DNA of 64,000 bases from Rhea pennata (GCF_028389875.1 NC_084666.1:27622308-27686307); one strand, 5' to 3'; shown: positions 20,381-33,500, counted from the first letter of the stretch. Made by a program: numbers and translations. Notes: a model not told the origin generated them from the sequence alone.

Positions 20381-23300
20381 AAAGGAAATGCAGCTTTCGG
20401 AAAAAGCCGCCTTTCTTACAGGAGGGAAAAAGCACTGTAGGCGAAGTATGTAAGAAAAGGAAGTTCCCTATCCAGCTACCGAAATCGAAGTCTCCTAGCT
20501 ACAGGTGTGAGATGTACTGTGCATTTGATTGCAGATCTGCTGCTGGAAAAAGTGCTAATAAACATGCATGCCTGAAGATCAAAAAACATACGTATGTAGC
20601 GCCTGTCTCGTTTCACAGCGTTTTCCCAGAAGAAAATGAAAAATCAATTACGACTTTGAGCATTTTACAAAATCTTGTTGGATTAAAATACAGCTTAGGT
20701 ATTTCACACTCTCTTTTTTTCCTTTCTTTGGTCTTATATGAAAAGCTAAGGTGCTTTTTTCCTGTACAGGGAACACCTATTCAGCTAAGAGAAGCTAAAA
20801 ACCTTGTATTTCCAGCCTGATCAACAGTTTATTTCAGTCAAAATCAAGGTGGTATTTGCCCCTTCAAAGTAATTTACTCAAGAGTGGGGATTTTTTTCTT
20901 AATGTTGAATATTTGTTACTAGAACTACTGAAGAGAGACTGTTTTCCTTTTCATAGATATATGTTTTTTCCTACTGTGTGCTATTCCTATGCAGTTGCTG
21001 CTCGCATCTAACTGTTGCATTTACTGCTGAATATGCCTGGTCAGGTCGTGAGGAAGGGAGATCTGTCACTGTGCATTTAGCACACTAGGCTCTGTGGAGT
21101 ACTAACACCATGCAAAAACAACTCTTGGCAATTTCCAGCTCCTCAGGCTCTTTTTGCTGTGTTCTATTTCCTCTACCCTGTCCCAGACCGTCCCCAAATC
21201 CAAATAATTGAAGAGCAAATCTCCCCCAGCCCCAAACCATGCTCATCACTTTGTAACAGGATGGCTGCTTCTGCAAAGCAGTATACCTTGGAAAGCCAAA
21301 CATCACCAAGATCTCTTTCCTGAAAGGTCCAGAATACTTCTTGTAAAGTGTCAGCACCTGAAATCTTAATTGGAAGAGGTGTAACTGAGTGATTCTCTGG
21401 TGGTGTCGTGGGGCATTGATTGCATTACATTGGTTCACAGCATTTCTGCTCTGAAGGGAGTGGGATCCCACATGCATCTTCTCCATTCCAACCCTTACAC
21501 AGTCCCTGGGAAATTGTAATTTGAACTTTGTTTTTAATTGAGGAAAGTCATAGGCTAGATGGATTCTGACTGCTTTCCATGTGCTGTGGGGCAGATCATC
21601 TAAGACTGACTGGTCAAAAAAGTGACATTTTTATTTAATAAAAATGCCACATCTCACTCTATTCCCAGGAATACCTGATAGCCCAAAGTTAGGGCAAAAT
21701 ATGGGAAAATCAGTCTCCATACTGAATGAAGCAAGCTGAGGATATGAAAGGATACAGCTCTCCAATATCCCAAGCACACACCTGTATACAATGCGTAGTG
21801 TTCTGTCACAAGGTCTTTATTGTGTATTGCCAGAGTCTGCGTTACACAGGCTTTTGGACAAGCACCAATTTCATCAATCATAGTGGAAGTGAGAGGATCT
21901 CTATCTCAGCTGAAGTAAAATTTTCTTGCCCAGTAAAAGAATGCTTTATCCTTTAGTATTTTTTTCTGAGAATCAGAGCCTTGAAAGACTTAATATTGCA
22001 GCAACTTGTGAATCTTTTAGCTTCATTTCTCCTTTCTTTTTAAATTCATTAGCGTGTTGTAGTTTTCTTTCTTCTCTGCTTAGTAAGAGCTACCACTATG
22101 CTGTGGCTTCAGAGCCATAAATGTCTGCAAGGTGACAGTATATAGCTTCTGTTGTCTACAGGGCAGTTTTGCTGCTTAAGGAAAACAGTGACACAGGAGA
22201 AGAGAGCAGCACCCTTGTACTATGAGCTGCTCCTGACAGGAGAGGCTGGCTGACTCTATTCAATCAGCCTCATCCTAGGAGTAGTGGAAGCAGTTGTCTC
22301 ATTTTTTTGCACTCTCCTCAGGCATATGAAACTTTATTTCTAGAACAACAGAAGCTGTTATTGCAAATCTCAGCAGCCACTGGTGGGGTTAAAGTCTTCA
22401 TTCAATTTCAGGGTTTAAATAAGTGTAATTTTTTTTTAATTATTTTTTTTTACTTTATTTCTGGTTTGTGATACCCCTTGAGCACATTAGATGTGAATTT
22501 CATGCGGCTGTGGGCTGTCCACTAAGTCACCAGGCTAATGCGTGCATCTGTGTAAATCTTGTCCTCAGACTTGGGCAGAAAGTTCAAATACAGAAGAGCA
22601 GAACTACTGTGAATCATGGGACTACCATCAGCAGTAACAGTCTGCTCAAGCAGCTTGTCTTGTGGTAGTGACTTTTTTTGATGTACTAAACTATTGTGAA
22701 ATAGTTTGCTTGCTTAAATATTAAAGCTCACACAGCCTTTAAGCCAAGCCTTCTGTTATTTCCCCTAAGTACATGTTCTTCATCTGTTCACCTTCTTTAA
22801 ACTGCATTGTTTTATAGCTGTTTCATAGTTTAATAATAATACCATACTGAGCTGCCTTAGCAACTTTTACAGAAGGATTAACTGAATTTAATTCATTGAA
22901 TCACTCCTTTTCATGACTCCCCTATTTGGCATCAGATACATTGTTATATATTGATTTTGCAGGTAACAAGCTGAAAAGCTTGTCATACATCAGTCAAGCA
23001 GCAGAAATAAAATGGAGAAGCCCTAATGATTGTTGCCCCATTGCAACCATTCTTCCTCCTTAATATGCCATGGGATAAGTTGTAATCTATCAGATTTTCA
23101 CATCCTTGGTATAGAAATTGCAATTTATAAAGCACTCCCTTCCCAACGAACAAGGTGACCCTTCACTTTGTCTCAATTAATGACTGTTCAGCCAATTTTC
23201 ATCCATGACAGAGTTCTTTTAGAAGTATATTAGACATTTACATGAATATAAAGAGTTCATTAAGAACCATGCTATAACTAAATGTATTAAGTTTCTGTGA

Positions 23301-25040
23301 TGTGCATTGTCTGGTTTACTGTGATACCTTTTATCAGTTAACAGAAGATGCTGCTTGTATGTCAAGAATAAGCAGGGGTAGCATGATTCACGGTAACTAT
23401 CTTCAAGCTTCACAACAAGCAAACAAATAGCATATTACTGTATTTACTAGGAAACAAATTCAAATTGAATTCTGAATTCAAAAAGAAAAATCACATGCAG
23501 TACATGGCATTAATTCTCTAAAATGTTTTTCCTAATGAGCAGGTGGGCAAAACTTTATAGTCAATAAAAGGTAGCTGTATGAGTTGTAAAGCTCTGAAAG
23601 CAAGTGCACAGTATAAAGAGCAGTTGAGAGGCACAGAAAATAAGCCTGTTGCTTTATATTAGGGAACTCTGTTCTAGACCTACCACACTGACCTAATGAA
23701 GATTCAGTTTGTTGGTGTCCCCATACCTCTCAGATAGCAGGCTCTGTGTGACCAGACAACCACCTGGGATCCTGAGTGGCCCAACCATGACAGAAAGAAG
23801 GGATGAAAGAAAACATGGAAAGAATGTTTGTTGTTGTTTGTTTTTTCCCCAAGACAGGTACAGTTCTTTAGCTTCTCTTCATTCAAAGTCTCTTAGATTC
23901 CAGACTCTTACACTCCTTCAGTCTCCCAAGCAAGCTGAATATCTTGCAGAAAAGCAGAATTTCATCTATGCCTGCTGCTCCAAAATCACTGCCTTCTTCT
24001 CAAGAACTATTTAAGCAGTCCTTTTATGCTGTCAACGTTTCAGCCTGTTGGTTAACATCATCTTGCCCCGAAAGGAAGTAACTTCAGCTTAAACCTCTTA
24101 TTTCCAGCATTCTTTTGGGAAATGATGGTGATGGGTGATGATTTAGGGGATGATTAAATAAGCCAGCTATGTATTTTTTTCCCCTTTGGTTCATGTGGTA
24201 CTCCCCTCTCATATCCTTTTTCCTTCCTGCCCTTACAACTAGATATAAAATATTAGATATAGATATAGAAATCATCTTCTTGTGCATGTTTGCCACTGTG
24301 GGTTACACTGAATGATGAAGTTACGTGTTTGCAGCACAGAGTAGACCGGCACATCATATTTGATCCCTCGCTATAGATTTTGATCGGTTACAAGAATAAA
24401 GTGTTTCACAAATTACTTAAACCTCCACTGCCCCTGTTTTTGTCACCTTTTCCTGTGCCACCTATTTAACTTTTCCTGGAAGCAAAATAGTGTTTTTCTT
24501 TTTTTTATTGCTTTAGGGCTGCTCCCAGTACAATTGCTGAAACACAGGAAATCAAGGGAGAAGTACGTACTCCGACATATCAGAAGTTTATAGATATAGT
24601 ACTACAGTACTTTGTTCATAAACGGTTCTTTGTCTAAAGGCTTGACTACATGAGTTAATTCACATCATCATATTTTGTTTGTTCAGTTCCAATAGATCAG
24701 TGAGCAGTTCTGCAAATGTGAAAGAATGAAGAATAACCTCCTCTTCCATGCTCTGATTTCTAGAAAGGATCTTCCTGATCTTCAGGGTTGCCCCTTCTAG
24801 AAGGGTTCATGCTTTTTCTTTTTAGACTTTCATAGAATCATTTCCCATGTAAGAGTGTCTGTGTATTTGATTTTTTTCTGGGTCTGTGTTTACTGTTTAT
24901 CACCAGTCTGACTGTTCAGTTTCCTTCAAAAAATGACAGAGATCAGTTTTTGAAGAAAATAAACAGAATATGTTCCAGACAATCTGAACATTAGAACCAA
25001 GCCAAATAAATAAGCAGGCATTTGAGCAAATATCACCCTG
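20381..25040. other. Intron sequence with no recognised feature
   Basis: AT-rich DNA between the GABRB1 CpG island and the CR1 at 25.08 kb. Open frames of 100-180 codons occur (for example 20281-20820 and 21085-21486) but begin at non-ATG codons or lack any recognisable domain. I see no splice-bounded conserved exon. Confidence 0.6.
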
Positions 25041-25079
25041 CAAATTGAAGGAGAGGATTACAGTTCTTTTCAGTTGTAT

Positions 25080-25640
25080 AAAGAGCAGCAAAGAAAGCCA
25101 ACTGTATCCTGGGCTGCATGAACAGCAGCACAGCCACTTCCAGGGAAGTGATTACTCCTCTCTACTTAGCACTTGTGAGAACACATCTAGGTTCTGTGTC
25201 CAGTTTTGGTCTCTATACACGAAAGATACTGAACTGCAGCAATCTCAGCAAAGGGCCGTCAAGACAGTAGTGACTGGAACACTTGTCCTGTGAGGAGAGA
25301 CTGTGAGACTGGGTCTTATTCAGCCTGGAGAAGAGACTGCTTTGGGGACGATCTAACATCCGTTCCCATGGTACCTATGGGGAAGCTATCAGGAAGCCGG
25401 AGCCAGTCTCTTCACAGAGGTAAACAGCAGGAGGAAAAGAGACAACAGAGAAAAAAGTGAAATGAGAGGTTCAGACTGGGTGCAAGAAAAAGAGGTTTTT
25501 TTCCATGAGTTCAGTCCTGGAGGTCTGCAAGACTTGACTGATCAAGCCCTAAGCAACCTGGTCAGGGCCCTTCTTTGAGCGGGAGTTTGTGCTAGAGACC
25601 CCCTGAGGTCCCTTCAAACCTGAATTACCCTATATGATTT
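25080..25640 (+). mobile_element. Diverged CR1 LINE fragment (3' part)
   Basis: Old CR1 copy in the same orientation as GABRB1. It contains CTGGGCTGCATGAACAGCAG, a CAGGGAAGTGATTACTCCTC segment, GTTCTGTGTCCAGTTTTGG, a TTCAGCCTGGAGAAGAGACT segment and, near the end, CCCTGAGGTCCCTTCAAACC. These match, with many changes and gaps, the end of CR1 ORF2 and its 3' UTR. It is clearly older than the copy at 13.7 kb. Its reading frame is broken by stops throughout. Confidence 0.85.
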
Positions 25641-26409
25641 TATAAAATAAAAATTGGTTATCACCTTCTGGAGGCAGAACTATAATAGTCACAGATAGCA
25701 AGGTATGCCTAATTTCAAGACAAATATGTAAGATGAATTTGTCAAAATCTGTATATATATACACACACGTCTTCAAATTTCTCTTTAAATCAAAGACAAG
25801 GAAGGATATAGATGCCTCCAGGGCCTAGAAGAACAGAAAGGCTTCCCCTTACTCTAGGGCTGAACCTCTAGATGGCAGAAAGTACTTCTCTTTCAGTCAT
25901 TAAATGTTTGATCTTAAATATGCTATGACTTTATCCAGGAAGTATAAAATCTCCCATAAGCAAGTAAATAATAGTATGGAAAGGTTTTAACATTAGATTG
26001 CTAAGCAAAAAAGTCTGCTTTGTACCTTAATTTTTTTTTAGTAGTAACTGTGAATCACAAACTGATACCCTAACAGCAAATGCATTATGACACATTCTAC
26101 AACAAAATACACAACTCCACAGAAAGATACTCGTTAATATCCAGCACAATTCATACACACTGCAATTTCCAAAATAATCTGTTTTCAATTTTGATATATA
26201 TTTTCAAACACAATTAAGCAAATCATCATGTTACTATATTTTATTATATTTTCATTATTAAGTTTTGTATTAAAGAAGGAGCTTCAGAGAAAGCTGTAAT
26301 GGCATTCAAGTGAACTACAGAAGCTCTTAAATATAAGCAAAAATGCTGTTAAAATAATGTATTCTTCAAGAATCTGTCAAAAATACATATATGATCTCTA
26401 GGAGTCCTG

Positions 26410-26668
26410 AACAGGCCTTGACCCACAGGTGACTGTGTGGCCCAGCCTCAGCCCATCCCCACCCCTGTGGAGGTCCCCAGTGCCCACAGGTGGAGCTGCC
26501 GTTGCCCACCCCTGGCTGCCCTCCTCCTTTGTGGGTCAGTGGGATTGGCCTTGGCTGTGAGGCCCTGCCCTGCCACCATGGGGAGTCTCCTTAGCCCCCA
26601 GAGAGCCACTGGCCCCTACGGCGCCCTAGGCAATAAGACAGGGTTCCCCTGCTTTAACAGATGCTGAA
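26410..26668. repeat. GC-rich, CpG-poor patch, possible unidentified retroelement fragment
   Basis: An abrupt change to GC-rich sequence within AT-rich intron, rich in CCC, CCTG and CAGCC words but with few CpGs. That argues against a CpG island and for an old methylated insertion. One plus-strand frame (26437-26667, starting at GTG) stays open and includes a hydrophobic leucine-rich stretch, but no ATG or splice structure supports it. An LTR or CR1 internal fragment is possible. I do not recognise the family. Confidence 0.35.
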
Positions 26669-28528
26669 CATCCCTCTCCATTTATCAAGCATGCCCCAAG
26701 GGGAAACAGAGACAACTTCAGGTAGCCACTCAGTCTCTTTCTCGTACAATGTCTGCAGAAACTGCAACGTAACTCAAGATGTGAGACTGCCAGAATAACA
26801 AGATTTCCTGTATTATGAAATTTTTAAATTATAATCAATCAGTCATAGAAAGAAAATCGCAAGGCATGTCTGCACCAAGAATGAGGGAATTTCAGAAAAC
26901 CAACAAACCAAGCTCTGCAGACAGGAAAAACAACTCAGTTGTGAAGAGCGGCATGCTAGAAGGGTAGTGCACATCTCCAAATCCAAATGATGCCTGCTTA
27001 CATTCTTAAAAAATTCCTTGGCTGATCTGTAGGTTTCACTTTAATTAATTGGTATACGGCAAAGAAAGAAGGGGACAACAAATCTCTGTTTTGAAGTTTA
27101 ATTTGCATCTTCCTAACTTTCAGGTATAAACAGGGCCTGATGCCAAAACAAGAAGCATCCCAGCAGGATGTATCTTGACAGGCAGCATCGGTTGAATAGA
27201 TCCTGATCTTTCCAAAGCTAAGAACCAGCCTCAAAGACTGCAAAGGCATTTTTCTAACGTGGTGGGAGCACCCAGAGAGGGACGCTATGTGTAAGAAAAC
27301 AGACGCCAGCTCAGATGGTGGTGGCATTGGACACTGCTAGGCGTTTAGTCAAGAAAAGCTAAAACTATAGGTTCAAACAGGCTGAATACAGCTTAGCACT
27401 GGGGCACTGAATGTTTGCCTGTTACTCCTGACAGACCAGTTTTAGGGAAGTTAGCCTGCATCCACCACAAAGATCTCACTAACTATCTTAAGGCACTTCT
27501 TGCAGTCTGAGGGAGGGTTAAACTATCTTTATAGACACAGGCAGTTTCACACATTATCTCACCCCTTCTTACTGGCTTGCTTAAGTATCTCAAAATCCAC
27601 TGCATTGCTGTTGTGAATCTTAGTCTAGGAAACCAACTCTCTACTAGGGAATTCAGGATCAAAATCAGCATTATGAACCCCAACTCCAGAGCTCTCTGCA
27701 TCACAGAGTAACCAAGTTCCTTTTCTTCTTACCTAAAGAACTGAAAAGTCAGACTCCCTCAGCTCACCCAGTGAGGCAATAGATGTAATCAGAGTAGTCA
27801 CAGGGTGATAATAAATGCAGATTCTCAGTCTAAATACAGTTTTCTAAGGATAGTCACAGACATTAATTAAAAAAGACACTAAATTCAAATATTCTTTATG
27901 AAAGTTTGCTTAGCTGTAGTGCAGAAGAAACATGCAGAAGTACTTTTGTATTATACAGCATCCCTCTCTTGAAAAGCGTGACGGCCATGCAAAAACATTT
28001 GAAATGAATACTAATAAGAATGTTCAGCAACTGATTTTATTTTTTCCAGCAAATACAGAAAAAGTAGTCGAGTAATAATATATAAAGGTCAGATCATTTC
28101 ATCACTGTCTATTCCAAACAGAAGAATTATATTAAAAGTGAAACATAGAATGAATCTGGAAGTAGGCATCTTCAGATGAAATGATGGGTCACTGTCATTG
28201 GATGGTTTGCTAGGTTATTTTTCATTTGTCCACACAAATAAGCGGTTCTTCAACAAAATTAACAAGTATGCAAAAAGGATAAAGCAATAACTTAAATGTT
28301 GTTTCAAATGACCTAGAAAGGGGATTTATCTTAATTTCTTGAAAGCTTAAAATAAACTGAGATCAGCTTCATGGTTAATATAAGCAATATTCCAAATTCC
28401 CCTTTTAGCCTTACACACGTAGGTACTTTCCAAGTTCCCTGCTTTCAAGGTCTAAATAAACTGGACGCAACCTTCCTTTTGCACAGGTATGACTTATCTG
28501 AACTCACAGTTGCCAAGAAAGGTCTCTA

Positions 28529-28531
<3 letters not shown>

Positions 28532-28568
<37 letters not shown>
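28532..28568. repeat. A37 tract
   Basis: Uninterrupted run of 37 A on the plus strand. A T16 tract lies at 28896-28911, so the two bracket about 330 bp that includes the palindromes at 28.7 kb. No retroposon body is recognised upstream. Confidence 0.85.
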
Positions 28569-28573
<5 letters not shown>

Positions 28574-28665
28574 TAGCCACTTCTTAGAGTCTGAACTCTC
28601 ACTTCCCATCTGAGAATTCTCAGGAGCTCAGTTCAGACCTATGTACCTCCTCTTAGCCCAGATTT

Positions 28666-28729
28666 TACCTCTGGCAGCATATATTATGCTGCAGCATAAT
28701 ATATGTATACCTCTGGCAGCATATATTAT
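28666..28729. repeat. 22-bp direct repeat at 42-bp spacing
   Basis: The sequence TACCTCTGGCAGCATATATT plus two bases occurs at 28666-28687 and again at 28708-28729 with no difference. Each copy runs into a different palindrome. Confidence 0.9.
28678..28705. repeat. Perfect 28-bp palindrome
   Basis: The half-site CATATATTATGCTG (28678-28691) is followed directly by its exact reverse complement, with no spacer. Such uninterrupted palindromes can extrude as cruciforms and are usually unstable, which suggests a recent origin. Confidence 0.93.
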
Positions 28730-28763
28730 CTGGACCACAGACATCTGTGGTCCAGATAATATA
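28722..28763. repeat. Near-perfect 42-bp palindrome, 20-bp arms, 2-base centre
   Basis: Arm 28722-28741 (TATATTATCTGGACCACAGA) is exactly complementary to 28744-28763 around the dinucleotide CA. It starts 17 bp after the end of the first palindrome. Confidence 0.94.
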
Positions 28764-28895
28764 ACCAGTGCAAAGTCTACATTTCTGAAGGGAAGAGATA
28801 AAGCATTTATACTTCCCTTTTGTTTAAATCATATTCCAAGAATGCAGCAGAACAGCACAAGATAACAAGGCACAGAAAATTACTAGAGTCAGTTG

Positions 28896-28911
28896 TTTTT
28901 TTTTTTTTTTT
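28896..28911. repeat. T16 tract
   Basis: Run of 16 T that faces the A37 tract at 28532-28568. Confidence 0.8.
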
Positions 28912-30479
28912 AATAGTTGCTGGCAAGCTTTTCCTCCTCTTTTTTCTTCACGAGTCTGGAAGCAAAAAACTATGAATCTGAAATATACTACTGTGACAAA
29001 CTGTCAACAATTTCTCACATTGGAGTGACCAAGTGCCTACTTGCAAAAGAAAGGACCACATGTTTTCTGAAACATGCCCCAAAACTCATCTCCAGTAGAT
29101 CTGCTTTCTGAAATCTACAGTTAATTATACCACAATGGTGAGCAGTGGTGCATATGAAATGGGCAGTGATGCCTTCTCCCTATTTAGTGGGAGCTTCAGC
29201 ATCCAGTTTGAGGTATTCAGGATTTCAGTAAAAGGGTAGACTTGCAGTGAAATAGGTCTTTCAATGATGTGGAAAAGAAAATCCAAGCGATTTTCCATAG
29301 CCCTCCCGTTTTGTGTACCTGCATCAAACAACACGCCCTGCTACGGCCACTGAAAAATTAGAGCTGGCTGCAAAAGTGCTTGTGCATGTGCACAAATCAC
29401 ATGGTTTAGTGGCACAAACATTTTGAGAACATTCAGGATTCCAAATGATTCTTTAATGGGGGAACTAATTAACAATTTGCACAAAATACCTTCCCCCCAA
29501 AACTGTACTTTGTCCAAGAGGAGGAAAAATAACTGTAAAACTTAATTTCAGATTCTCCCAGGAGAAAAAAACCTGAACCTGGAAGATGTTTGCGTGTCTG
29601 TGTAGATGCATGAAGAAGTTTGAAATGCTTGTGTTTTCACTCTCCCCATTTTCTTTGCCTTTTCTACTGCTGATTCTAGAAAGGAAAGAAAATCAGAACT
29701 TTCCAAACTGAACATTTTTGTTCATAAGGAGATTTAAGGGACACACTTCAAGTGGCTACAAAACTTAGTGATTTTTTTTTTCTTTTAATCAGCTTTACTT
29801 TGGCCTGAAAAGCATTCCTTAACTCTCTCAGGCTGTCTTCAGACATTCTCTTCTAACTGCAGCTCAGTGAAGACCTGCTGCTGAAGCTGGGTAACCACGA
29901 GAGGGAACAGTCCTGCCACCAGTTCCCCTGAGGCGTGAACAGAACCTAGCCTCAGAGAAGGAACCATAACAAACTCCCAAGCAAATGCCAACGCAACTTA
30001 TTCCCATTCACAAGATGCTGAGTGCTCTGGGATAACAGTTGAAACTGTAAAATCAAACACAAAGACTTCCATCATTCAGAAGTGTCCCCAGCTGATGTTG
30101 TTTGTTGATAGCTGTGTTCCAAACAACTGCTGCTGAGAACAGTTCTCTGAGATTTCTTCTCTCTCCTCTCCCATCCAGCCAAGTATGCTTACTTTTAAAA
30201 CATCAATGAAGCTTGAAAAGCAACAAGAAGGGCCTCTCTGGAGCGATGAAAAAAATTCAAGATGGCTGTCAGATTTCACTAAAACTCTTAACACTCTTTA
30301 AGACCTTTTTTTCCTTCTAAAAAAAAAATTCCTCTCAGGACACGCACTTTCATTCTTGTAGAATTTCTCTTCCCTCACATACAATACCTTCTGTAACTTT
30401 GACAGTGCTGTGAAAGGCATATTAAAATGAAATCATCTCTACTCCAAAGGCTTAAACTACTGCAACGTGCTCAGAAGGA

Positions 30480-30556
30480 AATCTGTAGTAGCAGTCATTG
30501 AATAATCCAATATGGTTATATGATACTGGATTATTCAGTGACTGCTACTACAGATT
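30480..30556 (+). repeat. Pre-miRNA-like hairpin, 30-bp arms, 17-base loop
   Basis: Arm 30480-30509 is the reverse complement of 30527-30556 except at one position. In plus-strand RNA, the direction of GABRB1 transcription, that position is a G-U wobble, so all 30 pairs hold; in minus-strand RNA it is an A-C mismatch. The loop is 30510-30526. A 77-nt stem-loop of this shape in an intron resembles a microRNA precursor or a miniature inverted-repeat element. No known miRNA seed is claimed. Confidence 0.85.
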
Positions 30557-33500
30557 ATATAATGGAGTTTATTCCATTCTTTCTCTAAGCAATATCTCGG
30601 TATTAAGATTTACATAGGCTGTAGAACATAGATTAGGTTTCTAGCATATTAACCTCGACAATGTCCTTTTAAGATTAAATGGTTGCTTTTACCCAAGGAA
30701 TGTCACACTGAGGTTTGCTACATCCTCTGCTGAAGCAAAGCCTGAATTGTTTCCATTATGTCATCAAAAAATATAAGGTAATTTAAAAGACACAAAGGCA
30801 GCTTCTAGAAATCTGCATAAATGTCCACTATCACAAATACATCCACTCTAGCAAGATAAAGAGTTTAAGGTTTTTAAATGTTCAAGATGGAATGCATACT
30901 TTCAAAGCAAAGATTAATGATTTCAGACTGCCAAACTTAATTGCAGGTTGGAATAAATGTCCTCCATTAAAATTCATTAGTCCAATCAGCTGAGATTGAG
31001 GAATTTCAGTCTTTTTTAATTATCTATCAAAAGAACTCAAGAGATAACAAAGTTAAAACCGCTGAAACAGATAAACAGTGTCTAAATATCATTCTGCATC
31101 TTAATCATATTAGAAGAGTGTGATTAATTCCTCAGCAAAATTTTAACATGAAGAGACTTTTAAGGGCAACTGAAGTGAACACTGGTCAGCTGTGGAGAGG
31201 TATGTGCATGTGCATGTATCTCAGGGACCTGAGGTCAGGACTAAGTGCTAGGAGGCAGTGAGACTTCTGGTCCAACCCAACGAGACTGCATGCTGAGAGT
31301 CCCACTGATTCATCAAGAATCCTCTCAGGGATACAATTAAGTGCATATTAGCTTTACCAGCTCAACAATTTGCTCAGGAGTTTGTAAGTTTGTAAGAGAA
31401 ATCCAGCTCTCCAGCTTATAGCAGTTTTAAATCTATATCTATCTGTGTCATTACTCTTCGGCATGACAGAATACCCAAGCCTGGAATGATGCCCTCCCCT
31501 CTCTGTTCTTCCATGCTGATTTATCCGTTCTTTGACCCAACTGTTTTGTAAATCATTCACTCTAAATACAAAGACAGAAATGGATGAGGTTCAAAGACTT
31601 TGTTATACTTTGTTATATCATTATATGTATTATATCCTTACATTATTAAGTTACACTTCATAGGCACTGCAGCTTTCTCACAGGCTTCCTATGAAAGAGA
31701 GAAAACAAGAGATTAGCAGCCACCTGTAAATTCAGACTTATTTTATCCACTATGCTAGCACTGACTAGGGAAAAGAAAATGAGTAAGCTTCAACAGATCA
31801 GTAACATGATGGAAATCAAATCTGCAGTGAAAGATTTCATCTTATTACAGCTCAGCTTTTCACATGCTCCTTGGAGTCCTAAACTAGTAGGAAACAAACA
31901 ATCACAGTGTCATTGTGGCATCAGCTGCAAATGAATCCTGTGTATAGATCATCTCAGTTCCCGCTGTCAAGAGAAATAAGTTGGTATTCCAGAAGCACAT
32001 TTGTATGTATTACTAAGATTTTAAGGAATATTTGTCTTCCAGATAACACGTTCTTTTCTCTTAATTTTCCTAGTAGAACTTCAGAGTAACCACAAAGCAG
32101 ATGATCAGAACATCTAGCATATTTCTAGAAAATACAATACAAAGACAAACATAGCCAAAGAGCAATAACTGAAGTCACACCACTTGGAAGAAACTTTGAG
32201 GATTTTGGTGATGCACAACATAAGACTATTCTCATGAATAACATGAGATTTGCACTACCATTGGCAGTACTCGTCTTTGGACACTTAGCAGTGTGTTATG
32301 AGTACAGTACTGTTAAACTGCAAAATATGAAATACTACTGCTTGCGATTTTTTTTATTGCCTTGAAAGTGCCTGAAAGCATTTCAGATGGTCAAAGAACA
32401 GGCCTTGAATTGCAGATCATAAACAAATTACTTGTAAAAGAGCATTAATTCTACATGACAGCATTTTTGCAAGGAATTTTCACACTATAAGGGAAAGATC
32501 CAGCCTTGCACTGAAAGTGCTTTACTGTAGTCAAGAATCCCTGGCTCAACCTCCTGGAGCAGAGGGAGCATGTACAGCACCAGCATACTATAGCCAAGCA
32601 GCTGGCAGTGTCCTATGTTAGGTGTCCACTTTCCATGCCTGCAAAAGTGATAATGAATTAAACCGACAGGTCAACTCCTGAACAATCTGTCTCTGAAGAT
32701 AATGTGAAGGACAAGAGGGCACCCAGGAGCACTGCTTGTTAGGCTCTCAAATTTAAAAGTTTTCTTTTCCCATAGAACTGAAATCTAGGTTCACCCAGCT
32801 CTCTCTGGAGCCTCAGCCAGACATTTCTTTTTCTAAAATAATGAGAGAGAAAAAAAAACAAAAAAAAAAACCTCTTCCATAGTCTGCTCACAAGTCACTT
32901 TTTCTCTTATTTTCCTGCCTATAACTAGCCTCCTCCAACAACAGGCTAATTATTAAGCCACTATTTTTTTTAAGGATTAAATATTAATCTGCATATGTTT
33001 CATAAATATATTATTCAGACAAGCTTATTACATGGGCTTGCTACACGACTTGGTAATTTCAATGACTTTTGCACAGCTTGTATTCTGAAATCCAGGCAAC
33101 AGAGGAGCTCCAGATTATAGAGAACAAGCCCAAGAGGAGCCACTGCAACCTGTTCTTCCCATGACCGCCAGCACCAGATTCTGCAGGAAAGGGTTGCTGG
33201 CTCAGCAGGGTCCCACTGAGCTCACTGCAACTCTGCAGGGCCATCAGGTGAAGCTGCTGTCATGACAGATGGCTAATTCTTTCCACACATTTAAACTAGG
33301 AGCATTATAGTTTGGATTGGTTTATATAGGAGTACACAGAGCTTCTTACCTGAAAGAGTGCATGCAGTCAAGTATTTTTGATAAGTTTCTGGTCTGCTGG
33401 ATTTCCAAGGATGTGTGTGTGACTAGAACAGAGCTTAGATTAAAGCAGGCAGATCTACATTCCTCAGTTGTTGTTTTTTTTTTCTCCATTCAAATTACTG

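Noticed and set aside
19635..20435. 266-codon minus-strand open frame across the GABRB1 exons
   Set aside because: It is the antisense shadow of the GC-rich GABRB1 exons and introns; plus-strand splice sites and the beta-1 protein account for the region.
20281..20820. 180-codon plus-strand frame just after GABRB1 exon 3
   Set aside because: It starts at GTG, overlaps the intron donor region, and becomes lysine- and serine-rich AT-type sequence with no recognisable domain. It is not in frame with exon 3.
21085..21486. 133-codon minus-strand frame in GABRB1 intron 3
   Set aside because: No family resemblance, no promoter or splice context, and composition like the surrounding intron.
24830..24850. 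CATAGAATCA motif as a CR1 tail
   Set aside because: Only ten bases match and no other CR1 sequence flanks it.
28520..28568. GTCTCTACTT plus a poly-A run, reminiscent of a primate Alu junction
   Set aside because: The resemblance is ten bases; no other Alu sequence is present and the window is avian by its CR1 content.
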